DNA from: Anodontia alba
Taxonomy: Eukaryota; Mollusca; Bivalvia; Lucinida; Lucinidae
Assembly (NCBI GenBank): GCA_964016985.1
Contig: OZ024830.1
Coordinates: 17,353,691 to 17,417,690, forward strand
DNA length: 64,000 nt
Reading direction: 5' to 3'
The position numbers and the translations under genes are program-made. The first letter of the stretch is position 1; each line of letters starts with the position of its first letter. The notes below the pieces were generated by a model that was given only the letters and a program-made list of their open reading frames with translations, had not been told where the DNA came from and did no database searches. This document shows positions 53,329 to 63,738 of the stretch, in pieces.

Positions 53329-55162
53329 TGCAAGGCACCTCGGGTAGGGGTGACCAAGCTTGAATAATTATTTCTCAAAACATCACAATTAAGTAAGGAG
53401 TACATTCACACAGTCATTTATTCAGGTTTCATATAGGGTTTCACAAGCTTTTATTCATATCATTTACTCCGGGGCAGCAGCATAACTGGTTCTGCACCAA
53501 AAACATGGTACTCATTCTCTCAGGTGGTTGTCTGACATCTAAATCATCAATCTAAAACTCGAGACAACCACACAGAGCTCCCATCATAACTTCAGCAAGA
53601 ACAGTATAACCAGATACGCCACTGCACTAAATTGCTATTGTTAATAGTAAATAAATAACAGATAGTCACAACAATATTGGCTGGTCTAATGACATGGTAC
53701 TCTTTTGCTTCATAGTAATGTAAATGAAACGCGTATCGCGAATGTAGAAGGATGAACGTTGGCGGTACTGTATTTCTACTTCCAGGTATGTGGTGGGATC
53801 CAATCGTGCAAGTAAGATCAAGTAAATATGTATAGAAATTCTAAATGTGCAAATATAAGCGATTGTAGATCTGTTTGTTGTGTAAACTTTGCAAATTCAT
53901 GTAGTTTCTCTCAAATAATTGTAGACTCTAAATTCCGTGCAAGGTTGAAAGGGGAAAAGTAAGTTGCAGTTTTTGTTGTTGTTTACAAATAAACAATATG
54001 GCGGCTTTTCCATTTGTAAACAAGCAGGAACAGATAAGGTCTCATTGTAAAGTAGTAATCTGCACTGTATTTGCGGGAGCTGTTGTTTGTAGGTAAGAGA
54101 AATAACCGTAGTGTCATGTCTAAGTACCTTGATATAGGGTTATTTCCCTTATCGATGTATGTTTTAACTTTGAATTTACCGCTACTCGAACTTGAGATTG
54201 GATAGCGAATCAGCGATGCTCACCTCCTTATATAGTTTCCAGGAGGGTACCATGTGACCAGATCAGCCAATCATATCACAGCTAAAATGCACTACTTCTG
54301 CAGCTCTCTGAAAGAACCCCTTTTTGAATAAAATCTAAGAGGTACGAAAGTAGGGGATGGAAGTCCTTTTATTACTATGATAAATCGGCGTCCAAAACTC
54401 TAACCATAATCCATCGGACCTCGTAGTAACCGAAAGGACCTTCATCAAAGGCAGGCTATAATGGCGCATGAATATGTATAGTACGGACTGAATTTGACTC
54501 TGCGCTAAACAAATAGCTGCGGAAATAATATTAAAAAGATAATTTTGCGAAGTACTTCTCAAAATTATGGAACTCCTTTGCTCTATAAATAATTGCCAAA
54601 TAATAGACAACCAACGGTCTTCCGTTATTGAACGTAAATATTGAGCAGGAACAGTTTTTAGTAGCAGACGCTTGCAGCAAAAGGTCAAGGTAAATCGGCT
54701 GAAGTTTACATTTGTGCAGCGATTCAAATGTGTTTAAAACTGGATAAATATGACAATAAAAGGACATTGGAGGTACAAATAGTGAGAATGACTAAATTCT
54801 ACAAATGTTCTGGAGTTTGAGACTTCGTTCTGATGTGTCTTAGGCATTTGAATAAGTTTATAATTCATTAGTAAACATGACACTAAACGGGACAGTTCTG
54901 TGACAGTTCTGACAATCAGCTGTTGCGATAGGAAATTCGTGAGAGCGTCAGTAAGTAATTATTGAATCTCTTGTGTCAAATACCCTTTAGAAATATTTGG
55001 GGCCACATAGTTAATCTGTAAGTGAAGTATTTATTAACGTCTCAAAGGCTAACACAGTCAGTTTCAACGTGGATCCCTCGTGTTTACCGGTGGGTGGGGT
55101 GCTTGTATAGGGAGAATATCAATAGAACTATGTTGATGTCAGTTACTGGGTTGACTCTTACA
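53329..55162 (-). repeat. Gypsy 5' LTR
   Basis: Begins TGCAAGGCACCTCGGG and ends TGACTCTTACA in + orientation, 1,834 bp. It keeps two minus-strand AATAAA motifs (53417-53422 and 53450-53455) that are altered in the 3' LTR. Confidence 0.95.
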
Positions 55163-55287
55163 ATATTTTTGATATCGGCGGCGTCTTCAATTTAGTTATT
55201 AATACCGTCTGTTCTTATGTGTTCTTCATACGGTCTGCTTCTACACGTTATTAGTTCCGTATAATCCTACGCTACAGGTTATCAGTA
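55163..55287 (+). repeat. 26-bp satellite, continuation of array 3
   Basis: Resumes after the gypsy element: TAATACCGTCTGTTCTTATG, CTTCTACACGTTATTAGTTC. Confidence 0.8.
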
Positions 55288-55497
55288 CTACAAAAAAGGT
55301 AAGAGAAAAGTATAGGGAGTGCCACAATCACAAATCGCAGCCCTTATCAGACATCAAGAGGATGAGGAAACCGACAAATCAAAACAAGCACAAATCGATC
55401 AAACATACGAAAAGCACTAAGATTAGCTCTCTCTTCCCCAAGCGAGGTAGTCGCAATGCTAAGAGGACTGAAAAACACAAGAACAAAATGGCACAAA
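55288..55497 (-). mobile_element. PLE 3' tail fragment in the satellite
   Basis: GGTAAGAGAAAAGTATAGGG to AAGAACAAAATGGCACAAAG, the last 200 bases of the PLE tail in antisense, with satellite on both sides. Confidence 0.8.
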
Positions 55498-55820
55498 GTT
55501 ATTAGTGGGGGCTGTTGCAAGTTATGAAATATTGACTATTAATGTACAGTTTGTTCCTACAAGGTATGAGTAAGGTCTGTTCCTACACGTTATTAGTACG
55601 GTTTGTTCATAAAGCGACAAGTACGGTCTGTTTTTAAATGTTTCGTCTGTTTCTACACTATATAAGTAAATTCTGTTGACAAAAGCTATAAGTATCGGCG
55701 CTCCATGCATGCTATTATCATGGTCTCTTCTTATACGCTATAATACGGTATGTCTTCCTCATAATAAATACCGCCTATTCCTTACCGGTAATAGTTCCAC
55801 ATATTCCTTATCATTTTTAG
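55498..55820 (+). repeat. 26-bp satellite, continuation
   Basis: Degenerate units (GGTCTGTTCCTACACGTTAT at about 55576) up to the TA at which the mariner-like element inserted. Confidence 0.8.
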
Positions 55821-55894
55821 TACGAGGGTCCTGCAAAAAGTTTTGTCACTGGGTTCCGATTACTTCAATGCTACGTTTTATCAAACGTTTTATT

Positions 55895-56202
55895 ACAGAA
55901 AAGGTAAGAGAAAAGTGCAGGGAGTGCCACAATCACAAACCGCAGCCCTTCCCAGACATCAAGAGGAAGAGGAAAACGACAAATTCAAATAAGCACAAAT
56001 CGATCAAACATACGAAAAGCACTAAGATTAGCTCTCTCTTCCCCAAGCCATGCAATCGCAATGCTAAAAGGACTGCAAAACACAAGAACAAAATGGCACA
56101 AGGTAAGACATACAACAAATCGCCTCGCAGAATAAACCACAAAGCACCAAAGAGTAAGACTAACACCTGGACCACCGCCTTAGAATGGACAGTAGAGTAA
56201 AC
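55895..56202 (-). mobile_element. PLE tail, distal part of the host copy
   Basis: From GTTTACTCTACTGTCCATTC (minus strand) to the terminal CTTACCTTTT. Contiguous in the consensus with the fragment at 58365-58540, so it is the other side of a copy split by the insertion of copy G. Confidence 0.75.
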
Positions 56203-56788
56203 AAGGTAAGAGAAAAGTCTAGGGAGTGCCACAATCACAAACCGCAGCCCTTCCCAGACATCAAGAGGAAGAGGAAAACGACAAATCCTAACAAGCACAA
56301 ATCGATCAAACGTACGAAAAGCACTAAGAATAGCTCTCTCTTCCCCAAACGAGGTAATCGCAATGCTAAAAGGACTGAAAAACACAAGAACAAAATGGCA
56401 CAAGGTAAGACATACAAAAAATCGCCTCGCAAAATAAACCACAAAGCACCAAAGAGTAAGACCAACACCTGGACCACCGCCTTAGAACGGTCAGTAGAGT
56501 AAACTACCGGGGGGTTTAAAGCACTTTTGCAGCTAGCCAACTTCACTCTGGGTTCCGATGCTACTCTTTATACAGAAATACATAAAAAATTTGGTTCGCA
56601 TAAAGGCTCCCAACTCTGTCCATGCTTCAAAGCGAAGACATAAAAAATCAAATTAATCACTATAATAAACAAAGAAGAGTGCTCATGGCTAATTCAATTC
56701 TATGCCAGAGTAAATCAAAACCAATAGTTGAACCACGGCGAGCCAAGCCAAAGACATATAGTCAAGCCCCAACTCACTAGTGAAAGTT

Positions 56789-58058
56789 TTACGAAGAGGC
56801 CGTCATTGAGTCTGAGGCCCGAACCGCCGTCGTGCAATTAAAGAGTGAAGCATAGCAATCAACAATGATTAGGTTGACAACTAGGCATGCAGTCTGCCGC
56901 ATAATATACAGGCTATAGCCAATTCTTTTATAACGGTTAATACGTTTTCTGAATTGTTCCATAAAGTTAGATTTACCTACATTTTTTTTTAAATCTGTAC
57001 ACCAAGTCACCGTAAAATTCTGGTTCCGATAAACCTTGTTGCAGAAGTGTTTTCGGACTGACGCTATATTTTGTAACTAGGCACTGTGTCTGCGATAAAA
57101 TTTCGAAAACGCCTTACGAAGTTTAAAATAACGATATCCCTGCCGAAGAAGTTTGACAGTAAGGGCTTTATTACGCTAGTTAAAGTCATTAAGATTTGAT
57201 GAAGCTCTGGCGAATCTAATAAGTTGAGATATGTATACCACATATGAGGTACGCTGGGGGACATCGCCATCCAGAAAAGGGAAATTGACAATATCAAAAT
57301 CAAAATCGTCCCGTTTATCATAAATTTTGGTAGAAACTGTACCATTAGATATACATAGATTCAAATCCAAAAAGGTGCCTCGGTAGCGGAAGAATTTGCT
57401 CTATTTAACTGGAATTCTGTAGGGTATATGCGGTGCATCATTTGGTCAAAGTAAATATTGTTAATATTTAATAACTCATCAAGGTATCTAAAAGTTGAAT
57501 TGAAAGCCTCAATAATGTCAGCCTGATTTCCACGTGAGAGAGACGCCATGAAATCTCTCTCATAACAAAAAAGTAACAAATCTGCAACAAGATGAACACA
57601 ATTAGTTCCCATCGGAATACCAATAGTTTGCCTATAAAGTTTAGTTCCAAATCTAATAAACATATTATCCAAAAGATAAACAAGGGCATCACAGACTTTT
57701 TGACACGACCATAAATTGTGATTATTGTATAAATCAGAAGTGAAAAAAGCACATTCTTCGTTGCAAGCCAAATACTGGTTATTCTCCCGAACAAACGTTC
57801 GGTTAATTAAATCAATAAGTTTATCTTTTATAAGATGATGAGGTAACGTAGTATACAGTGTAGAAAAATCATATGTAGACTATTGAGAAGCCTGAAAGTT
57901 TTTAGATTTAAATTTATTGAGAACATCATTGGAAGTTTTAATTGACAAAAAATAGTTAATTCCGTCCCTTTCGTAAACAGTATCATAGTATCTAATCCAA
58001 TGTTGTTTAACAGCAGTAAGGCATGGTTAGCAGTTTGGACAAAACAGTAGTTGTACAT
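56789..58058 (-). pseudogene. Penelope-like RT, copy G
   Basis: Palm in the frame 57361-57771: NEECAFFTSDLYNNHNLWSC, GIPMGTNCVHLVADLLLF and FRYLDELLNINN, where the second catalytic Asp is Glu. A frameshift near 57370 moves to DLNLCISNGT, KIYDKRDDFDFDIVNFPFLD (57176-57370) and again to later frames; the C-terminus is at 56789-57010 (NRYKRIGYSLYI, ACLVVNLIIVDCYASLFNC). Not functional. Confidence 0.85.
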
Positions 58059-58239
58059 GAACTAGAATTAGCAATGAAACGTGCTTTATAAGGTCGTTTG
58101 TGAAGTTTCGGTAACCAATATAACGTAGGAGGTCTGTCTTGCTTTTCTTTAATACTCTCTACAAACTTAGCAGTAATATCGATAGAATGGGTATTAACAA
58201 TAGATCACTCGTCAGTATAAATCCATTCATATGTTTTGG

Positions 58240-58280
58240 TCTGTGACCCCGGTGCGATCATATTGAAAGTTGTACTCGGT
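58240..58280 (-). repeat. MITE-derived fragment inside PLE copy G
   Basis: CTGTGACCCCGGTGCGATCA and TATTGAAAGTTGT match the MITE body (63597-63636). In copy E the flanking PLE bases are directly joined here. Confidence 0.7.
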
Positions 58281-58364
58281 ACCAAGTTCTTGTATTAGAA
58301 TATTGATATAAAATCGTCACACAACAACAACATTATTAGCAGCTTTATCAGCTGGAGCCAAACC

Positions 58365-58544
58365 ACCGGGGGGTTTAAAGCACTTTTACCGCTAGCCAAC
58401 TTCATCCTGGGTCCCGATGCTACTCTTAATAATGAAATACATAAACATTCGGTTCGCATAAAGGCTCCCAACTCATTCCACGCATCAAAGCGAAAACATA
58501 AAAATCAAATTAATCACCATAACAAACAAAGACGAGTACTAACC
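58365..58544 (-). mobile_element. PLE tail, proximal part of the host copy
   Basis: Tail sequence from TAGTACTCGTCTTTG to CCCCCCGGTGGTTTG on the minus strand, immediately before copy G. Confidence 0.75.
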
Positions 58545-58818
58545 TTCAATTCCCCCTTTACTGAAACACATTTTTGTAACCTTTTTTACCCAGTCTCGAA
58601 ACGCAGATAAATAGTCTTCTTTTGGTATCTGTGACACTAATAAATAGCGCTGAATTTGAAATTTGAAATAACTCGGTCATTTGGAAAGCAATTTGCACGA
58701 AATAAAGGGTATCGTTAGCTATTCAACACACCATTCAAGCGCAGTGAAGCATTTTAAAATATACCTGGGATAAAACGAAGGAAGCCTATTAGTGACAGAA
58801 CTTTGCACGACCCTCGTA

Positions 58819-60645
58819 CCACTAATTCCTTAACGTTACTAGTATGGTCTTTTCATCCACGTTAAAAGTACGGTCTGTTTTTACACATTAGTAAGGTCTG
58901 TTCCTTAAATCTATTAGTACGGTCTTTTCCTACAAGTGATAAGTACGTTATTTGTACGGTCTGTTCCTAAACGTTATACGAGTACGGTCTGTTCCTGCAT
59001 GTTTTAACTACGACCCTTTCTTTAACGTTATCAGTACTGTCTATTCCTACACATTATAAGGACATTTTGTCCCTTAACATACTAACTATGGTTCGGTCTG
59101 TCAAGTTATAAGTATGATATGTTCCTACACGTTATTAATACGTTCTACTCCTACATGTCAGTATGGTCTGTTCCTTAGCGTAATTAGTACCGCCTATACC
59201 TACAAGTTATTACTACTGTAAATTCCTAAATGGTATCTGTACGATCTGTGCCTACACTGTGCGGTCTGTTCACACACGTCGTTTGTACGGTCTTTTCCTT
59301 AGCGTTATTGGTATGGTATGCTCCTATTCGATATTAGTACGGCCTCTTCTTACACGTCTTCTTTCAAGTAATAACCATGGTCAGTTCCTACTCGTTATAA
59401 GTACTGTCTGTTCCTTAACGTTATTAGTACTTAGTGTCTCCCTACACGTTATTAGTTCGTCTGTTCCGATATGAAATTGTCTGTTCCTACACGCTATTTG
59501 TTGGATCTGTTCCTACATATTCTATGTACGATCTGTTCAACAACGTTATTGCCTGTTCCTACACGGTATTAGTATGGTCTGTTCCTAAAAGTTATGAGTA
59601 TGGTCTGTGACTACACATTATTAAAACAGTCCGTTCATACACGTTATAAGTACAACCTGTTCCTACAAGTTATTAGTACAGTCTGTGCTTACGCGTTAGA
59701 AGTACGTACTGTATGTTTCTACACATTAATAGTACGGTTTTTGCCTTAACGTTAGAAGTACAGTTTGTTCCTTCATGTTATTATTACAATCTGTTCTTTT
59801 ACGTTATTAGTACGAGTTGTTCCTACACGTTATTAGTATGATATGTTCTTACACCTTATTAGCATGGTCTATTCTTGCAAGGTATTAGACGGTCTGTTCC
59901 TACATGTTATTCGAAAGGTCTGTTACTACACGTTATTAGTACTTTTTGTGACTAGCCTTGTTAGAAAGTCTGTTCCTAAACCTTAGAAGTACGACCTATT
60001 CCTATAAGTTATTAGTACAATATGTGCCTACGCGTTAGAAGTACGATATGTTTCTACACATTATATGAACGGTCTTTGTCTTAACGTGGTAGGTACAGTT
60101 ATTAGTACGACATATTCCTATGCGTTTTAAGTATGACATGTTCTTACTAGTATTGTCTATTCCTGTACGTTATTAGTACTGTCTGTTCCTACACATTATA
60201 ATTAAGGTCTTGTCCTACACGTTGTTAGTGTGGTCTGTTCTTACACGTTTTAAGTACGGTCTATTTATTAACATTATTAATACGGTCTGTTCCTACACGT
60301 TATTAGCACAATCTGTTCATACAATTTGTTACTAGGGTTTGTGGCTATAAGTTATACGCATGGTGTATTTGTACACATTATTAGTACGGGGATTTCCTGA
60401 ACGTTATCAATACGGGCTGTTCCTACCCATAAGTGGTACGGTTTGTTCCTTTAACGTTATAAGCACGGTCTGTTCCTACACGTTATTAGTAAGATATGTT
60501 CATATACGTTATTAACACGGTCTGTTCCTACATATCATTAGTATGGTCTGTTCCTTAACGTTTTAATACGGTCTGTTCAAACACGTTAGTAGTATAACCT
60601 GATCCAACACGTTATTAGTGTGACCTGTTTCTATATGTTATTAGA
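58819..60645 (+). repeat. 26-bp satellite, array 4, forward part
   Basis: About 70 units, mostly of the single type TTATTAGTACGGT + CTGTTCCTACACG, less ordered than array 3. Confidence 0.9.
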
Positions 60646-60649
60646 ACAA

Positions 60650-61325
60650 CCTTACTAAGAACATGTAGAAGCCGACCGCATTAATAAAGTGTAAAATGAG
60701 ACCGTACTAAAAGCTTAGAGGTATAGACTACACTTATAATTTGTAGGAACAGACAGACTAATAAAATATAGTAATAAGAACATGTAGCATCGGATCACAG
60801 TAACAAAGCATAGGAACATTCAGTAAAGTGTAGGAACAGACCGTGCTAATATCATATAAGAACGAACCTTATTAATAAGGTGTAGGAACAGACCGTACCA
60901 ATTACGTGTAGGAACAGACCGTACTAATAGTTTGTAGGAACAGATTATACGAGTACTAACAACAATCAGGTACAGACCTTACTTATAATATATAGTAATT
61001 TACCATATTAATAGCCTGTAGGAACAGACGGTACTAATACTTTGCAGGAACAGACCGTCTTAATAACTTTTAGGAACAGACCGTACTACTAACTACTAGG
61101 AACTGACAGTATTAAACTATTAACTTGAAGAAACTGTGTAGCAAGAGATTGTGCTAATAACTTATAGAAACAAACGAAATTACTCGCATAAAAAGTAATA
61201 TTAATAATGTGCAGAAACCTACCGTACTAATAGCATGTGGGAACAAACCATACTAGTAAGTTGTAGGAAACGTCAATACTCATGACGTATAGGACTAACT
61301 TGTAGAAACATATTGTAATAATAAT
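60650..61325 (-). repeat. 26-bp satellite, inverted segment
   Basis: The same unit in reverse (TAGGAACAGACCGTACTAAT..). About 25 units between forward arrays, so an inversion or palindromic junction lies at about 60650 and 61325. Confidence 0.9.
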
Positions 61326-61505
61326 GTGCAGTAACTTTATTAATACGGTCGGTTCCTACATGTGCTTAGTATGGTCTGTTCCAACACGTTATAAGTAGGG
61401 TCTTTTCCTACACCATAATATGGTCTGTTCCAACACGTAATAAGCACAGTTTTTTCTTATACATCATTAGAATGTTCTGTTGCTATACGTTGTTAGTATC
61501 TACAA
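61326..61505 (+). repeat. 26-bp satellite, terminal forward segment
   Basis: About seven units (GGTCGGTTCCTACATG) before the array ends. Confidence 0.85.
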
Positions 61506-61558
61506 TAAATATACACTGTCGTATCAATGACATTGTGACTTTTGGCGCTTTGATAAGG

Positions 61559-61948
61559 AATTATTGCATAAAAAGCAGTGTCACACGTTATTAACAGCCG
61601 TGCATTAACCTGCGAAAAGCCGTGTATTAACAAAGCAATTCACGCGCTGTTAATGCACGGTATGCAACTTTCAATATGCTCGTACCGGGGCCCCAGACTT
61701 GCTGCTGTCACCAGATGTGTACTCTTCTGGCATAGTACGAGCATAGTCCGTGGAAATAGCAAAACAAAATAGTACAATAAATAACGCGAAATGTAGCAAA
61801 TGTTTTTCAGTTTTTATGCAATAATAGCGATCGAACATGGTATTGCAATGCATTAACATTCGCCAGGTCCCTTTGGAGGTGTTGAAAACCGCGGCCGTCT
61901 TCCCCGATTTTCAACACATGTTAATGCATGAAAAACCATGTTTGATCC
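61559..61948 (-). mobile_element. MITE copy 2, inverted, just before the second CUB exon
   Basis: Same TIRs and hairpin as copy 1 in opposite orientation. The hairpin (61855-61940) has lost part of one arm. Ends about 95 bases before the exon acceptor. Confidence 0.75.
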
Positions 61949-62041
61949 CTAAATTGTTGTGGTAATGTATTTTGCTTTGTATTGTCTTATACATGTAGAA
62001 GCATTTCTTCATTACGAAACTCAGTTACTGTTACTTTGCAG

Positions 62042-62407
62042 GTTTATGACGGGACAGGGAACAAAAGTAAACTTGTAGGAACATATTGTGGTTCTACACC
62101 ACCGTCAGTGATCATGGCAACAACAACGACACTGACTGTAAAACTGTTAGCTAAGGCCAGCAACAGTGGGTCAGGATTTAAGGCACAATATGCGGTGGAG
62201 TGTGGGCGCATTTACAGGAGTGAGTTTGGTTTGATAAGTTCTGCCGATGCGGATGGAGACGGTCAATATGATCCCTATCAACAGTGTACTTGGACCATTA
62301 TAGCTGACAAGTATCAAAACATAGAATTTACAATAACATCTATAGATATGCAGTACAATGTTAGGTTCTATAGTTCAGTGCCCTATTGTGATTATGGTCG
62401 AATATAT
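62042..62407 (+). CDS. Second exon of the multi-CUB-domain protein
   Basis: A 366-bp phase 0-0 exon: acceptor TTACTTTGCAG before, donor TAT/GTAAGT after. It begins VYDGTGNKSKLVGTYCGS, completing the CUB started by the exon at 18536, then starts the next CUB (VECGRIYRSEFG, QCTWTIIADKYQ, VPYCDYGRIY). CGR/CGS, CTW and CD placements fit the CUB disulfide pattern. Further exons should lie to the right of the window. Same split-domain layout as the first exon, suggesting internal exon duplication. Confidence 0.85.
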
Positions 62408-62849
62408 GTAAGTATAAGGTACAGACTACCATTAATTTTCCCGATATAACACATACATTACTGCAACTATTCTAAAGCCCATAGATTTTGCTTGCTTTAA
62501 GTTCAAACGGTAAACAGTGCTACTGGCCTGACAGCAGACCCTCTAAAAAGTACAAAACCAGAAAACGGTGTGTAAGTTTGTGTGACATGTAAGTAGCTTG
62601 TGGTGTCGTACCTTTAAGAATTTTATATCTGTTTCTGAAGGACGATCTTTGCTTCTGGTCAGAACCATTGTTCAAAATAAGGGTCTCAGTAAAACATCAA
62701 AACAGAATTTCAAACAGTGTGATTATTGATGAGACGGCTCATGATGAGCCATCTGATTTAGATCTACACTGTTTGATTATGTGTTTGTACCGGACTACAG
62801 GGTTAAAAGGGTTAAAATGACTTCTGGGGCTGTATGATATAGTATACAA
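62408..62849. other. Intron sequence, no gene seen
   Basis: No element recognised, apart from a short palindrome GGCTCATGATGAGCC near 62736. Confidence 0.5.
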
Positions 62850-63016
62850 TATTAGCCAGCGCACGACAAATCTTACAATAAGACTTATGTGACCAGCGGA
62901 GACTGTCCAAAGAGAGATAACCGAGAAGCCTTGCCATACTGGGTGGTTGTACAGGCTGATCTTAGTATTTGCTGGTCACAAATATCTTATTATAGATTTC
63001 GTCGGCGCTGGCTTAT
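62850..63016. repeat. Long imperfect inverted repeat
   Basis: TTAGCCAGCGCACGACAAAT and ACTTATGTGACCAGC (62852-62897) pair with GCTGGTCACAAATA and TTTCGTCGGCGCTGGCT (62971-63013), arms of about 46 bases at roughly 80%. Likely a small foldback element. Confidence 0.65.
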
Positions 63017-63180
63017 ATAGTATTATCAGTGACTTCGTAGGGCTGTGCATTATAGTAGTATCAGTGACTTTGTGGGGCGGTACAACATAGCATTATTAGT
63101 AGCTCTGTACGGATGTACAATATAATATTATCGGTAGCTTTGGTGGGCGATACAATGTAGTATTATCAGCGGTCCGAACT
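63016..63180 (+). repeat. 35-bp tandem repeat, four copies
   Basis: TAGTATTATCAGTGACTT and CGTAGGGCTGTGCATTA form a 35-bp unit repeated four times with substitutions. Confidence 0.7.
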
Positions 63181-63307
63181 ATTTCTATATTCCTGCCGAT
63201 CATCGTTCATAGCGCGCTTCGTTCGATGTTCGATGGAAAGAGGGCCTTTATACGGCATATGAAAAGTGATGGTCCAGATTACTCTCTTCATCCATGTAGT
63301 CTGATAT

Positions 63308-63738
63308 TCAAACATGGTTTTTCATGCATTAACATTCGCTAGGTCCCATGGAGGTGTTGAAAACCGAAGCCGAAGGCCGCGGTTTTCAACACCTCCCAAG
63401 GGACCTGGCGAATGTTAATGCATTGAAAAACCATGTTCGATCGCTATAATTGCATAAAAACTGAAAACATTTGCTACATTTTGCGTTATTTCTTGCACTA
63501 TTTTGTTTCGCCTTTTCACCGCTGTCTCGTGAATGAAATTTCCACTGACTATGCTCCTTCTAGGGCCGGGAAAAACACATCTCGTAACGGCAGCAAATCT
63601 GTGGCCCCGGTGCGATCATATTGAAAGTTGTGTAACCGTGCATTAACAGCGCGTGAATTTCCTTGTTAATACACGACTTTTCGCCGGTAAATGCACTGCT
63701 GTTAATAACGTGCGACACTGCTTTTTATGCAATAATAT
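63308..63738 (+). mobile_element. MITE copy 3, best-preserved hairpin
   Basis: Hairpin arms at 63313-63366 and 63379-63444 (ACATTCGCTAGGTCCC..., GGGACCTGGCGAATGT) are nearly perfectly complementary over about 50 bases; TIRs ATTGCATAAAAA (63450) and TTTTTATGCAATAATA (63723) bound the body. Confidence 0.8.

Larger units (their letters stand above)
41715..55162 (-). mobile_element. Complete Ty3/gypsy LTR retrotransposon with a third ORF
   Basis: A 13,448-bp element on the minus strand: 5' LTR 53329-55162, primer site 53308-53325, gag, pro-pol, a third ORF, polypurine tract 43549-43562, 3' LTR 41715-43548. ATAT flanks both outer ends (41711-41714 and 55163-55166), a 4-bp target duplication, and satellite lies on both sides. 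The LTRs are each 1,834 bp and differ at about six sites. Gag has a nonsense codon and a frameshift; pol has a nonsense codon (51404-51406) and a frameshift (near 50805). A LINE fragment sits between the third ORF and the 3' LTR. Confidence 0.95.
56203..58364 (-). mobile_element. Penelope-like element copy G, nested in a PLE tail
   Basis: Reads on the minus strand from GCTCCAGCTGATAAAGCTGC (before RT) to the terminal CTTACCTT. On both sides lies PLE tail sequence that joins at GGTGGTTT, with GTTT present at both junctions as a likely target duplication. About 40 bases of MITE sequence sit at 58240-58280. Confidence 0.8.
55823..58816. mobile_element. Mariner-like TIR element, filled by nested PLEs
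   Basis: Left end CGAGGGTCCTGCAAAAAGTT.TTGTCACT and right end AGTGACAGAACTTTGCACGACCCTCG are imperfect inverted repeats of about 30 bp, each preceded or followed by TA, the Tc1/mariner target duplication. Only about 70 bases (left) and 275 bases (58545-58816) of its own sequence remain visible around the PLE. No transposase ORF. Confidence 0.7.

Noticed and set aside
55895..58544. PLE with true pseudo-LTRs
   Set aside because: The flanking tail pieces are non-overlapping and complementary parts of one tail, with a short duplication at the junctions.
22770..61505. CRISPR-like array
   Set aside because: The 26-bp units are directly contiguous with no unique spacers, and the genome is eukaryotic. 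It is a satellite.
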